The notes: generated from the sequence alone by a model not told the origin. A stretch of 64,000 nt of DNA from Erythroxylum novogranatense (GCA_029891385.1 CM057228.1:71315523-71379522), one strand, 5' to 3'; shown: positions 12,051-23,599, numbered from the stretch's first letter. Made by a program: numbers and translations.

Positions 12051-13044
12051 GTGAATTTCTATGCAAAAGTGAGGGATGTGAAGAGAGCTTTGATGACAAA
12101 CATGCCAATGTTTGTACTTTTGTACAAAGAGGCTTCTTTTTCAACTAACGATCTTGACCCTACTTTGCCTAGTGTTGTGATTGATATTTTGCAGGAATAT
12201 AGTGATGTCTTTCCCGATGATCTACCTCAAGGTTTACCACCTTTGCGAGGAATTGAACATCAAATCGATCTCATTCCCAGGGCTGCCATACCAAATAGAC
12301 CAGCTATCGAAGCAATCTGTGGAGACTAAAGAATTGCAAAAGCAAGTGGAAGAACTTTTGGAGAAGGGACACATAAGAGAGCTTAAGCCGCATGCGGTAC
12401 TCGTTTTGTTGGTACCAAGAAGGATGGAAGTTGGCGTATGTGTGTGGATTGCGAGTGTCAACAAAATAACGGTAAAATATCGACATCCTATACCTCGACT
12501 TGATGATATGTTGGATGAGTTACATGGCGCATGCATTTTTCCTAAAATTGACTTGAAGAGCGGTTATCACCAAATTAGAATGAAACCGGGTGATGAATGG
12601 AAAACTGCCTTTAAAACTAAACATGGATTGTATGAGTGGTTGGTAATGCCATTTTGCTTAACTAATGCACCAAGTACCTTTATGCGTTTAATGAACCATG
12701 TTTTACGAGAATTTATTAGCAAGTTTGTAGTTGTCTATTTTGATGACATTCTAGTGTATAGCAAATTTATTGAAAAACATGTCATTCATTTAAAATGTGT
12801 GTTTGATGTGTTGCACAAATTTCAATTGTATGCTAACATGAAGAAATGTACATTTTGCATTGATCGCATCATTTTCTTGGGATATGTGGTGAGTGCAAAA
12901 GGAATTGAAGTAGATAGCGAAAAGGTAAAGGCTATACATGAATGGCCGAAACCTAAGAATGTTAAAGAGGTAAGGAGTTTTCATGGTTTGGCAAGTTTCT
13001 ATAGGAGATTTGTCAAAGATTTTAGTGCAATTGCTGCCCATTGA
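12051..13044 (+). pseudogene. Reverse transcriptase of family B, frameshifted
   Basis: The N-terminal part reads [20 protein letters not shown] and [14 protein letters not shown] frameshift near 12290 separates it from the main part: [74 protein letters not shown] and the catalytic box [12 protein letters not shown]. The thumb and connection region [20 protein letters not shown] follows. The FDD box is intact, but the usual [15 protein letters not shown] segment is corrupted to [15 protein letters not shown] by small indels. The frame stops near 13044 after FSAIAAH. Confidence 0.9.
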
Positions 13045-13740
13045 TGAAATCATGAAAAAGATAAAGGGTTTATTTAGGGAAAAGAGCAAGAGCATGCATT
13101 TGCATTATTAAAGGATAAGTTAAGTAATGCACCATTGTTGAGGCTGCCTAATTTTGAATTAACTTTTGAAATCGAATGTGATGCTTCCGGGATTGGTATA
13201 GGTGCTGTTTTAATGCAGGAAAAAAGACCAGTTGCTTATTTTAGTGAGAAGCTAAATGGAGCACAACTCAACTACTCAACTTATGACAAAGAGCTATATG
13301 CGTTGGTGAGGACATTAGAGACATGGCAACATTATCTGCTGCCTAAAGAATTTGTAATTCACACCGACCATGAATCATTGCGCCATATGAAAGGGCAAAG
13401 CAAGTTGAATAAGCGACATGCGAAATGGGTGGAATTCATTGAATCCTTCCCATATGTGATACAATACAAGCAGGGAAAAGAGAATGTTGTAGCTGATGCA
13501 CTCTCTAGAAGGTATTCTTTGATTTCAACTCTTTCTTCTAACTTGTTGGGATTTGAGCACATGAAAGAATTGTATGCACATGACGCTGATTTTTCAAATG
13601 TGTTTCTTGCTTGTGAACATGCTGCATTCAATGATTTTTATAGGCATGAAGGATTTCTATTTAAGAAAGGGAAATTATGTGTGCCTAATAGTTCAATTCG
13701 AGAATTACTTGTTCGTGAAGCACATAGTGGGGGCTCATGG
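13045..13740 (+). pseudogene. RNase H of family B plus N-terminal integrase linker
   Basis: After a broken join near 13045-13135 the frame reads [20 protein letters not shown], holding the first catalytic Asp, then [20 protein letters not shown] with the Glu, [16 protein letters not shown] with the next Asp, and [14 protein letters not shown] with the last. This is the Ty3/gypsy RNase H that removes the RNA template. Downstream ([29 protein letters not shown]) is the beginning of the integrase zinc finger. The frame shifts at about 13737. Confidence 0.88.
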
Positions 13741-15097
13741 GACATTTTGGTATAGACAAGATATTGAATATGTTGCATGAGCATTTCTTTTGGCCAAATA
13801 TGCGCAAAGATGTTGAGAAAATCTGTTCACGTTGCATATCATGTAGGCAAGCTAAGTCTAGAGTTCAACCACATGGGTTATACATGCCATTACATTCTAC
13901 TCATCTTTGGGTTGATATTTCTATGGACTTTGTTTTGGGGTTACCAAGGACTAAGAAAGGACGAGATTCAGTTTTTGTTGTAGTGGATCATTTTTCTAAA
14001 ATGGCTCATTTTGTTCCATGTCATAAAACTGATGATGCATCTCACATTGCCGATTTGTTTTTCCACGAGGTAGTACGTTTGCATGGCATTCCTAAGACTA
14101 TTGTATCTGACCGAGATGTTAAGTTTCTTAGTCATTTTGGCGTGTACTTTGGTCTAAACGGGGACTAAGTTGTTATTTTCTACTTCATCACACCCTCAAA
14201 CTGATGGTCAGACTGAAGTAGTAAACAGGACTCTTGGTACCTTGTTGCGTGCTTTAATTAGAAGCAATGTAAAGACTTGGGAAGAACTTTTGCCATTTGT
14301 TGAGTTTGCTTATAATAGAAGTGTGCATTCTTCTACTGGATTTTCTCCTTTTGAGATTGTGTATGGTTTTAAACCACTAACCCTTTGGATCTTGTGCTAT
14401 TCCTTTAAGTGAGATCTCTAACTTAGATGGGCTTAAAAGGCTGAAATGGTTAAGGCCATTCATAATAAAGCACGAGAAAGGATTGAGAAGAGAAATCAAC
14501 AAGTTGCTACCCAAGTGAACAAAGGAAGGCGATGGTAACCTTTGAACCAGGAGATTGGGTATGGGTGCACATCTTGAGCGGTTTCCTTGCAAAAGAAAAT
14601 CTAAATTGGATGCTCGTGGTGATGGACCATTTCAAATCATTGCTAAGATCAATGACAATGCATACAAAGTTGATCTTCTTGGTGAGTATGCTGTTTCTAG
14701 TACCTTTAATGTATCTGACCTATCTCTTTTTGATTTTGATGAAGGTGAAGATTCGAGGACGAATCATTTTGAGGGGAAGGGAAATGATACAAATGACATT
14801 CAAAATGTTACAAGCAGCAATTTGGAAAATGGAGCTAAAGTGCAAGGCGATGTCATGGGAAATCATATTGAGGTTGTTCAAGCAAAACAAGATCATTCAA
14901 GTGCCAACATGGAAGGCTTTCCCAGTATGGAAAGTTTTGTCAGTCCAGTCACAAGGTCCCGAGCAAAGCGTCTGAAGGAGCAACTCCAAACTTATGTGCA
15001 AAACCATGTTGAAAGTGGGCTATCCAAGTATGGCAAGTCCATATATGGAAATGTTTTGGAGCCTAAGTATGTCTACATAATTGGGCTAACAGACTAG
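13737..15097 (+). pseudogene. Integrase of family B with C-terminus encoded in the 3' LTR
   Basis: The HHCC finger ends with [13 protein letters not shown] at about 13830. The core has [12 protein letters not shown] (first Asp), [13 protein letters not shown] (second Asp) and [16 protein letters not shown] (Glu). A short deletion and frameshift at about 14165 (LNGD then stop) separates the second Asp from the Glu, and another shift lies near 14390-14555. The last frame (14555-15097) has KSKLDARGDGPFQIIAKIND and STFNVSDLSLFDFDEGEDS, crosses the polypurine tract and reads 313 bp into the LTR (PVTRSRAKRLKEQLQTYVQ) to a stop at 15095-15097. No chromodomain is seen. In CRM-type elements this C-terminal zone is linked to centromeric targeting; that role is inferred here. 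Confidence 0.88.
14771..14784 (+). other. Polypurine tract, family B
   Basis: GAGGGGAAGGGAAA immediately precedes the 3' LTR TG at 14785. It is all purine and lies within the coding frame, where it encodes part of EGKGND. Confidence 0.88.
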
Positions 15098-15701
15098 TTT
15101 GGGATGTTTGTGTTTTGAGCTTGTTTTGGGTCAAATTTGGGTTTGTTTGTTATAGGCTGTTTTATTTGTCTCTTTTGGGGTTAGAACAAGTGAAATGGGC
15201 CACATTTCAAGAGGGCCACGTTGGTTTTAATATCTTCTATTTCAAACTTGGTTTATGGGTTTAATTTAGCTTTTTAAGTTAGAATACATGGGCCCTTGTT
15301 ATTCTACTTAAGCCCATTTCGAAATCCATTAGGTTTAGGTATAAATTAAGCATGTTTTAGGGTTTTGGTGGCTCTCATATTCAGATCTCCATCTTATTCT
15401 CTCCAGCAGCCACCTCCCTCTCAAAGATGAAGAGAGTTTGCTTTCTTTTATGTTTATGCACAAGGTGTTCTTATTGATTGCAATTGAGTTTATCTTTTTA
15501 TCAATTTTAATTCCTATTTCTTGTGTTCTTGAGTACTTATCGATTGGGGTTCAGGGATTTCGCAAATTAACTTGGGTTCTTGTCATAAGTGTTCTTAGGT
15601 GTAAGAACAAATATTATCTGATTGCTTTGTTGAGAAACAAATTCTGATTTGATTGGTAACGAGTTCTAAGGGACGATTAAGGGTCTTGGGGTTCCGCATC
15701 A
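14785..15701 (+). repeat. 3' LTR, family B
   Basis: 917 bp from TGATACAAATGA to GGTTCCGCATCA, followed by CACTG. It differs from the 5' LTR by scattered substitutions and small deletions, for example about 18 bp less in the first 150 bp (one AAACAAGT-type unit) and short losses near 15500-15560. Confidence 0.92.
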
Positions 15702-15800
15702 CACTGTGTATATACCAATATACTATTTGCTTAATTCTATTCACATGCACACATGCTCATATTATAACTATTATTATGCATGTACTACAGAAAACATGGT

Positions 15801-15871
15801 ATGTAGTGTATAAGGCTATATACATGTATGTATGTGGTATACATACATGTATATAGCCTTGTACACTACAT
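15801..15871. repeat. Foldback with 33-bp arms and 5-nt loop
   Basis: The left arm 15801-15833 starts ATGTAGTGTATAAGGCTATA. The right arm 15839-15871 is its reverse complement with a single A/G change. The 71-nt unit could form a nearly perfect hairpin in DNA or RNA. It could be a MITE-like remnant, a miRNA-precursor-like foldback, or chance in a palindrome-rich sequence. GGC in the arms is unusual for the block and argues somewhat against chance. Confidence 0.85.
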
Positions 15872-17126
15872 GCATAACTATACATATGTAGCATATGCAT
15901 ATATAGTGGTAAACAACATGTCTAATGGTACATAACTATACATATATTAAGTATACATTATGCATAACTAACTATAGTTATACATAGTATTTGTATGGTA
16001 CATGTGCATACCATGTGTATACATTAGTAGTATAGCACTAATGCATACACATGCAATACATGCATAATGCATGTGAGCTATGTGTATGTAACTGTACTAT
16101 AGTGTACGTACTATACGTGCACCATATGTATAGTCTAATGCATATATGCACATTGAGTATAGTCCCATACATTACACATATGTGTGCATATATTATACAT
16201 TACACATGCTATATGTAGGTGTACATATGTGTACCATATAATTAGTATACTATATGTATATGGTAATAGCATACCTGGTGCATATTGTATCATAAATAAA
16301 GTACATTATAAACTCATAACCGTGTATCATCACATGTAACATGGCTAACATGCAATTGGGTACATTTTGCACTATTGGTAGCATGGTATGTCACTATACA
16401 TGTATATAGTAGCACGTATATTAATGTACATGCATATGCATGCATGGTACACACATGGTATAGTACATGATGTCTTCATACTAGTACACACGTGTGCATA
16501 GTTAGTACACATGTAGTACATGATGTCTACATGGTGTACATGCAATTATATGTGCACGTAGTATACATGTACCATGCATGTATCAGTAACTGGCATATGT
16601 AATACACTATGCCATATATAGAGTACATGCATAATAGAGTACACTATGAGTACACACATGCATGGTACTATACTATGTGCAAGTATGGACATATGGTGTG
16701 TATGTATCTATGATGCATATGTGTATAACATGGGGTGCATCATAATGTGTACCATACATGTGCAACATTTCGCGCCATATTACATGTATGCCATGCATAG
16801 TGTAAGTCTATTACGTGGTTACATGTATGTTATTTGCATCTCATACGTAGTACATGTGGTACACTATCTCATACCCACTCTATAGTGTGTTATGCACACT
16901 ATATGTACCATATGCATTATATGCTATTGTACATACTAGTATGCATGTACCAATATGTATACACTAGTAACTACACACGCATGGTACCACACACACACAT
17001 GTACATAGCATATGCATATGTACATTTTATTACGAACATGTATTAATTTGCATATGTGTACATGTATAGAACATTGTACACTGATGTATGTACCATTAAT
17101 ACACATACTAGTACCATTGTATAATA

Positions 17127-17215
17127 ATAGATTGTTATTATTATATTTTTTGGAGATAAAATTGATATAAAATTAAATATATTGTGAAAATATTTTAAAT
17201 TTAAATTTTAAAATG
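17127..17215. other. A/T-rich island inside the RY block
   Basis: From about ATAATAGATTG to TTTTAAAATGG the composition changes to A- and T-runs (ATTTTTTGGAG, TTTTAAATTTAAATTTTAAA), which are almost absent elsewhere in the block. It may be a small insertion. No clear terminal repeats or target duplication are visible. Confidence 0.5.
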
Positions 17216-17472
17216 GTAATAATATGTGTCACCATACATAATGCAAGTGAGTATATCACCTCACTTGGGATATAGTATGTGTACACATATTATGCATAAC
17301 CTAATGTACTTACATATGCTATAGTATGTAATACTATAGCATATGTAACACTATAGAATGTAATATTAGTATAACATGGCTCGATGGTTCACAAATATAA
17401 CCATGTACCATTTATACTAAATACTATAGTATGTATTGTATGCATATGTAATAAATGTAACTATACTAGTGT

Positions 17473-17882
17473 GATAGCTAAGTAAAACACATGTACACAA
17501 GTCTAAAATGGCTATATTCACTAGGTTATTCACATGTGCAATGCATGTGTACATGGTAGTTAATACCAAGGTATACCTAAATGTATACATACACTAATAC
17601 ATACCATGTGCATGCATAATAGTATAGTAATGGGTACATACCACATGCATAATAGTACCAGTAATATATGCATATACTAGTATGTGTATTTACTATAGTG
17701 TATTATGTTACACATGTCATAATTGGTAATATCACTATACATATACTAATACACATAGTAGTGTATGTTATAGTGTAATGTGTGTACACTACTATAGTAT
17801 ATTAGTATATACACATACTAGTATATGTATAGTATGCATCAAGTATAACATGCATAATAGTACCAGTAATATATGCATATAC
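17473..17882 (+). repeat. 205-bp tandem duplication, second copy split by the copia element
   Basis: The phrase from GCATAATAGTACCAG to ATGCATATAC ends at 17677 and again at 17882, giving a 205-bp period. After the copia element the second copy resumes at 26122 (TATACTAGTATGTG) and runs to about 26290 with few changes, including GGTAATATCACTATACAT and AGTATGCATCAAGTATA. The feature start is approximate; the securely duplicated part begins near 17640. Confidence 0.8.
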
Positions 17883-19614
17883 TGTTAGAGTAGTGCTCTA
17901 AAGGCAATCGCCTTTAGCGCGTTTTGTACAAAATTGTGTATAGACTTTATGAATAAATAAAGAAAGGCATATTTCATTAATTTGATGTTCATTATTTATG
18001 ATTGATATTGATATATAAGAAAATTAATGAAGTCCATGATATATGACATAGCATGAAGGAAATTATGATGTGATCATACTACTGAGATTCCTATCATGTG
18101 CAATTATGTCAGTATCTAAATTATCCCTAGTCAAAGTATTACTGAAACTGGGCATCGTTAATCCGGAGAGACTAGCACATGTCAAGCTCCTTGATTTGAT
18201 CAGCAAAGGATCTCGAAGCTGTAAATATGAGATGTTTAGGGTTGAGATGTGAATGCTTACTAGAGGTAGTAAGTACATTGGATGACCTGCTATGAGATCA
18301 TCACATGGATGTCCTATTCTAATGTCAGTGATAATCTCATCATAGCAATGGTGCAAATATCCTTAGACTTGAGGTACTCAAGGATATTTTGGATACTGAT
18401 TCTGTGCTTTGACTCCATTCCTTGTTGCCTTACAGAGGTCGCTCATAGGATGGTGATTAGGTACAGCTTGAGATATTCGAAGGTAATTGAGTAGCTAATA
18501 AAGGATTCATCACTTTTGTGATAGCAGAAGATGATACCCATGGCCTCTTGTCAAGGTCATTACTTGGAAATCTCTGGCCGGAGTTCATATGTCATGAAGA
18601 GTGTCTTCAGTGACATATAAAGTAATGAGTCCCAGGACAAGAACTGATATCACTTGGACTAGATTTGACGTAGTCAGTCTAGTAAGAGTTGACACTTTGC
18701 CCATACTCATAACCAAGTGGGGTATAGCATGGTGAAAGGACGAATTGCACAGTAATTGTCTATGGAAAGGTTCGTGATATGGTTCGTGATGAACACAGGT
18801 TCATTCGTCAAACCAATTACTTTCCGATCAATTGGGGGTCATGATGTGTTACTAGATACCGCTCATGACTTGCTTGGATTAAGTGTTAATTTAAGTGGCC
18901 AACATAACCGGGAACCTAATGGGTCACACGCATAAGAGTGACTCGGAGAATTCGTAAAATAGTTTTGGATAGAGATCCAATAAATGGAGAGCAATAGAAC
19001 TAAATGGATCCCGATGAGATCGGGATATGTCCCGATGAGATCGCGACATTGATATTACTGAAACAAGTCTCTGATGTTTTTCCATCTTTGGGACACAGGT
19101 AGATAGAATGAGCCCAGTTGATTGGACCACTTGACATTTATATATATATATATATCTTATTAATTAATTAAGTAATTAATATATATATGGCTAACGTGGA
19201 AAGCTCACCACTTTAGCATTTAATGTCTTTAAATGGTTAAAGACAAATGGTGTTGATGGTCGTTGGTTTTAAGAAAGGGTTTTAAAATCCAAAGCTTCTC
19301 CTCTCTTCATCATCTTTCTTCAAGCTTCATCTTCTTCTCCAAGCTTCACCATCTTCTTCTCCTTGAGCTCTCCAAGAATAAGGTAAGAGATAGCACTCTC
19401 TCCCTTATTCTAGCTATTCCCGGTCAAAGGGTTTGCCCTGGTTAGGTTCTCAAACCTCTGCGTGGATCTGAATTAGAGACTGTCTCCTTTGGTTGTTATG
19501 GTTTGACTTCGTTATATAGACACATAGATCCTGGCTTTCGGGAAGGTCCCGGAATAAAAATTTTTGTTTTTCCTTACCGTGTATATGTGATGCACACACC
19601 GGGATTTTCCTACA
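17883..19614 (+). repeat. 5' LTR of the copia element
   Basis: Starts TGTTAGAGTAGTGCTC and ends GATTTTCCTACA, just before the primer site. It includes a (TA)n tract at 19137-19156 that may serve as the TATA region and varies in length between copies. Partner LTR 24383-26121; a diverged solo relative lies at 2616-4416. Confidence 0.93.
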
Positions 19615-19615
19615 G

Positions 19616-19629
19616 TGGTATCAGAGCCA
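19616..19629 (+). other. Primer-binding site (initiator tRNA-Met type)
   Basis: TGGTATCAGAGCCA begins two bases after the LTR end and is the standard plant initiator tRNA-Met complement used to prime minus-strand synthesis. Confidence 0.93.
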
Positions 19630-21580
19630 CTTGTGTCGTATATAAAGAAGAAAGCATGACTAGGTTGATGCTGCCTATTGCTTGTGACCATTATGCATGT
19701 TGACTATGTTAAATTCGAAATCAGTGTAGCAATCTTGTTTTCGAAATTTTCTTGCCCAGATTTGCTCATAAGATGTTACTGAATATGTCTGTGGAAGGAA
19801 AGAATTTATCAATGTGATTTGATATGGTTTTGATAATTTATTCCCTAATGTTCTGGTTGCTGTGTTTGTGCACATTCCTTGAACAGGCATGCTTGTAAAT
19901 TCGAGAATAAATTGTAGAAAATTATTTTTCGGATTTTCTTTCACCGACATGTCTCTAAGATGTTTATAAATGTCTATGAGGATGGAAAAATGTTTTTGAG
20001 GTGATTTACTATTTATTTGAGAATTTATTGTGTGCTGTTGGGAATATCTGTGTTGAGGAAGACAGATTCAACATTGTCTTAGTTGCTGAGGTTGATTGAG
20101 TTTTTATTGGAAATAAATCCTGAAAAAATTCATGGAGGATGTTGTGAACATGTTGTAACCTCTGTAATTTTCTCAGAATTTATTGAAATTGTTTCAATGA
20201 TTTTTCCAAGCAAAAGACAGAGCTTGGCAGTTCATTGATTGTGTATTTCTCGGTTCCAATACCTTGGATCATTTTTAATGTGATTAAAAATATGTTGCAT
20301 TGATGTTGTATGCTTGCCAAACTGATTTTCTTGAAATTGGGTTTCCAAAAATTTTCGGATGTCAAATGTGTCTCATTAGCATCTCGTTAGTATATTTCCT
20401 TGTCTTGATTGTTTTGGCCGTCACCAATTTTGTGACCAGTGCCGAAGTAGTCTTGATAAAGTGTAGACTACCTAGAGATACTTAGGAAGATAATTTGGTA
20501 TTCTCAAAATTATTTAGAAATCTAAGAGAATAATAGTGTATTAATCAATTTCAAGTTTTTCATATATAGTATGATTATATATGGTAAGCATGATACAATG
20601 AAAATGTTTCATTGGTACATCAAAGTAATTGGTATTGTGAATTTGAACTGCACGGATTGAGAAATTAGCCGATTAGAGAGCACTTCTAAATATAAGTCGA
20701 CTTACACATGCATAAGTCGACTTGCATTCTCTGGTAAGTCGACTTACACATGCACAAGTCGACTTGCTCGTGCACAGTAGTCAGGTAAGTCGACTTACAC
20801 ATGCACAAGTCGACTTGCTCGTGCACAGTAGTCAGGTAAGTCGACTTGCATTCTCAGGTAAGTCGACTTGCATTCTCAGGTAAGTCGACTTACACATGCA
20901 CAGGTGGGATGATGGATGATTATAGGTATAGATTCGATGTGATTGATGAAATGCCCTAAATCATTCCATATAGTCATTGTGACTATAATCCTACAGCTTG
21001 GATGAGACCAGAGTTTGAAATCCCTCACACATAATATGAAAACTAATGCTTTCCATTAATATGGGGAGAACCAGTGTTCTTATAGAGTTCGGGTTATTGG
21101 GTAAACCCAAGCTCACTCTATATGGATATGTTCAAACCATGGAAATAAGATTTTCGGATTAATGGGTCGGTTTTCAATAGAAGCGTTGATTTGTTGAGTA
21201 AACTCAAGGTTAACGTAGATAGAGGCGAAATTGGGTAGTGTACATCAGATGTACGCGCATCAAGAGTTGATAACCCAATGTGTGTGCATATATCACGAGT
21301 TGATAGCACTGGACGATATTTGCATCTATGATGCAATTGGTATGCCCGATACCTGCCGATTGACCTAAGGTGGCTTGTTGGGTAAACTCAAGGTCGTTCT
21401 TAGCAATGTCGGATATCGACCCACTAAGACACTTTGTCATAATGTTTCTTGGATTCGTAGTGAGGGTTATGGATTCTTTGAAACTAGTGGGAGCCATATG
21501 TATGTCATGCAAGTCCTTATGATCATGCATATATTAATATTCTAACATTCTTTCTCTCTTTCCCTTTAGGTTTATTGAAG
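19630..21580 (+). other. Long untranslated leader of the copia element
   Basis: Nearly 2 kb between primer site and gag ATG, long for a copia leader. The first kilobase has no credible ORF. At 20694-20891 there is an array of nine AAGTCGACTT palindromes. The rest (about 20930-21560) reads as non-coding sequence with repeated words such as TGGGTAAACCCAAG and GGGTAAACTCAAGG. Confidence 0.75.
20694..20891 (+). repeat. Array of nine AAGTCGACTT palindromes in the copia leader
   Basis: Exact AAGTCGACTT occurs at 20694, 20714, 20736, 20756, 20787, 20807, 20838, 20860 and 20882. The spacings are 20, 22, 20, 31, 20, 31, 22 and 22 bp. The spacers are drawn from a small set (ACACATGCACA, GCATTCTCAGGT, GCTCGTGCACAGTAGTCAGGT), so the array grew by duplication of 20-, 22- and 51-bp modules. 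Palindromic binding sites or RNA hairpins are possible roles; none is shown. Confidence 0.95.
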
Positions 21581-22346
21581 ATGTCTTCTAGTGTGAATTT
21601 GCGCTCACTTGTGGAGTCTAATAAATTAACTGGACCCAACTTTCTTGATTGGCTAAGAAATCTGAGAATTGTTCTCAGATCTGAGGAGTTAAGTTATGTC
21701 CTAGATGTTCCACTTCCTGATCCACCTGCTGTTGATGCTTCTGATGAGGATCAGAAAGTATATCGTAAGCATCTCAAAGATAGTGACATGACTACCAGTA
21801 TTATGCTCGCCTCTATGTCACCGGAGTCGCAAGCGGCATGAGTCTATGGATGCTAATACCATAGTGTTTCATCTTAGAGAGCTTTTCGATGAGCAAGCTC
21901 GGTCTGAAAGGTTCGAGACTTCAAGGCTGCTCTTCACGACTAAGATGACTCCGGGGACATCTGCAGTGCAGTATGCACTGAAGATGAATGGGTATATTGA
22001 GAGATTGGTCATCTTAGGTTTTGTTATGGATTATGAATTAAGTGTTGACTTAATTTTAGTTGGATTGTCTGATAGTTATTCACAGTTTGTGTTAAACTAT
22101 CGGATGAACCAAATATCCACGACAATCCCTGAGTTGATCAATTTGCTCAAGACAGCAGAGCAATCTATTAAGAAGGATAGCAAGCCAGTGCTTGTGGTGG
22201 ACTCTTCTTCTTTTGGTTCAAAGAAAAAGAATCTAAAGAAGAAAAAGTCTAAGAAACCAAAAGAAAGCGCAGCCAAAAAGAAAACCAAAGAAACTGTGCT
22301 AAAAGGAACTTGCTTCCATTGTGGCAAGACCGCCACCTGGGGCTAA
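21581..22346 (+). pseudogene. Copia Gag, frameshifted
   Basis: ATG at 21581 starts MSSSVNLRSLVESNKLTG, followed by NFLDWLRNLRIVLRSEELSY, the typical N-terminus of plant copia Gag. The frame breaks at about 21840 where a small deletion creates TGA, and resumes as MDANTIVFHLRELFDEQARS, MTPGTSAVQYALKMNGYIER and TTIPELINLLKTAEQSIKK. A Lys-rich stretch precedes the zinc knuckle, which is broken: CFHCGK is present but the normal GHWKRNC half is replaced by TATWG and a stop. Gag would form the particle; this copy cannot make a complete one. Confidence 0.88.
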
Positions 22347-22591
22347 ACCAGAAGTCTATCTGGAATCCTTGAAGCAGAAGAAGGCATCGGATGCCTCGGC
22401 TCCTTCGTATGTTTGTCATTGAGGTTATCTTGTTTCGACCATAACATATGGGTATTAGATCTTGGTTGTGGCTCACACATATGCAATGATATCACGGGGC
22501 CTCGAGGACAATAGGCGACTCGTGAAGGAGAACTAAACTGCGTGAAGGAAATGGAGCAAGAGTTGCTGCATTAGCCGTAGGCACTTATTTT
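22347..22591 (+). pseudogene. Copia protease region, heavily decayed
   Basis: No frame stays open. Fragments compatible with the usual order remain, such as Leu/Asp then C-G-S-H-I-C-N at about 22455-22480 (here altered to LGCGSHICNDI in one frame, from the WVLDTGCGSHIC type). The catalytic D-T/S-G is not cleanly present. The assignment rests mainly on position between Gag and integrase. Confidence 0.5.
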
Positions 22592-23599
22592 TTGTCACTC
22601 CCCAGTGGGCTTGTAATTAAACTAGATGAATGTTATTTTATACCTGTTTTAACAAAGAACATATTGTATGCTTCTTGTTTAAATAGAGCTGGTTTCTATT
22701 TGACTTTTAGTAGCAATGGTTGTTCTATTAGTTTGAATGGAATGCTTTATGGTACTGGTACATTATGCAATGGAATTTACATATTAGATATGTCACATCC
22801 AATTATGAATGTCAATGACACGAAAAGACGTAAACGAGATAATTTAAAATCAACTTACTTATGGCATTGTCGCCTTGGCCATATAAATGAGAGACGCATA
22901 GCTAAGCTCCATAAGAGTGGTAATTTAGGGTCATTTGATTATGAATCATATGAAACATGTGAATCTTGTTTATTAGGCAAGATGACTAAGTTACCCTTTA
23001 AGGGAAAGGGTGAACGAGCGACTGGAGTATTAGACCTAATACATTCAAATATATGTAGTCCGATGTCCATCCATGCTAGAAGTGGTTGTCTTTACTTCAT
23101 TACCTTTATCGATGATTATTCTCGATATGGGTACCTGTATCTGATGAGATACAAATCTGAAGCATTTGAAAAGTTCAAACAATTCAGAAATGAAGTAGAA
23201 AACCAACTTGGAAAATTTATCAAGACATTACGATCCGATCGTGGTGGGGAATACTTAGACCAACAATTTTTAGATTATCTCAGAGATAATGGGATTTTAT
23301 CTCAATGGACTCCACCTTACACACCACAGCATAATGGTGTGTCTGAAAGGAGAAATCGAACCTTGTTAGACATGGTACAGTCGATGATGGGCTTTGCGAA
23401 GTTACCAAAATCCTTTTGGGGGTATGCACTCGAGATAGCTGTTTATTTGTTAATCAGAGCTCCATCAAAGACAGTTGATGTTACTCCATATGAGATGTGG
23501 ACTAACAAAAGACCCTATCTTACTCATTTGAAAGTTTGGGGTTGTCCTACTTATGTGAAGCGGATACAGTCAGATAAACTTGATGCAAAGTCTGACTAG
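22592..23599 (+). pseudogene. Copia integrase, catalytic core intact
   Basis: The open frame begins in the protease-integrase linker (DECYFIPVLTKNILYASCL). The zinc finger is seen as LWHCRLGHINERRI and CESCLLGKMTKLPF (HHCC). The core has DLIHSNICSPMS where the first catalytic Asp is normally D-x-C-G-P (here N-I-C-S-P), then FITFIDDYSRYGYLYLM, TLRSDRGGEYLDQQF with the second Asp, and PQHNGVSERRNRTLLDMV with Glu. The GKGERATGVLDLIHSN reading keeps Asp at VLD-LIHS. DVTPYEMWTNKRPYLTHLKV and WGCPTYVK follow. TAG at 23597-23599 interrupts at KSD where Lys is normally found. Confidence 0.9.

Larger units (their letters stand above)
8422..15701 (+). mobile_element. Complete but decayed CRM-like Ty3/gypsy element, family B
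   Basis: A 7280-bp element flanked by the perfect 5-bp target duplication CACTG (8417-8421 and 15702-15706) in the RY block. The order is 5' LTR, primer-binding site, leader, gag, protease, RT, RNase H, integrase, polypurine tract and 3' LTR. Protease before RT and integrase last is the Ty3/gypsy order. There is no C-terminal chromodomain of the ordinary type. Instead the polyprotein frame runs across the polypurine tract and ends inside the 3' LTR, as in the CRM clade. Frameshifts and stops in gag, protease, RT and integrase make it non-autonomous. The LTRs differ only by scattered substitutions and short indels. Confidence 0.93.
15702..17882. repeat. RY block, segment 3
   Basis: 2.2 kb of RY-type sequence continuing the block interrupted by the family B element. 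It holds a 33-bp-arm hairpin (15801-15871), two copies of the TACATGATGTCTAC word (near 16460 and 16513-16532), the second copy of the 52-bp repeat (17276-17326), an A/T-rich island (17127-17215) and a 205-bp tandem duplication ending at the copia insertion point. No credible coding region. Confidence 0.8.

Noticed and set aside
19616..19629. tRNA gene at the primer-binding sites
   Set aside because: Only the short complement of the tRNA 3' end is present. There is no cloverleaf, and the same short motif follows each 5' LTR.
20694..20891. CRISPR-like array
   Set aside because: Regular short palindromes look array-like, but spacers are repeated modules and not unique, the repeat is 10 bp, and the context is a plant copia leader.
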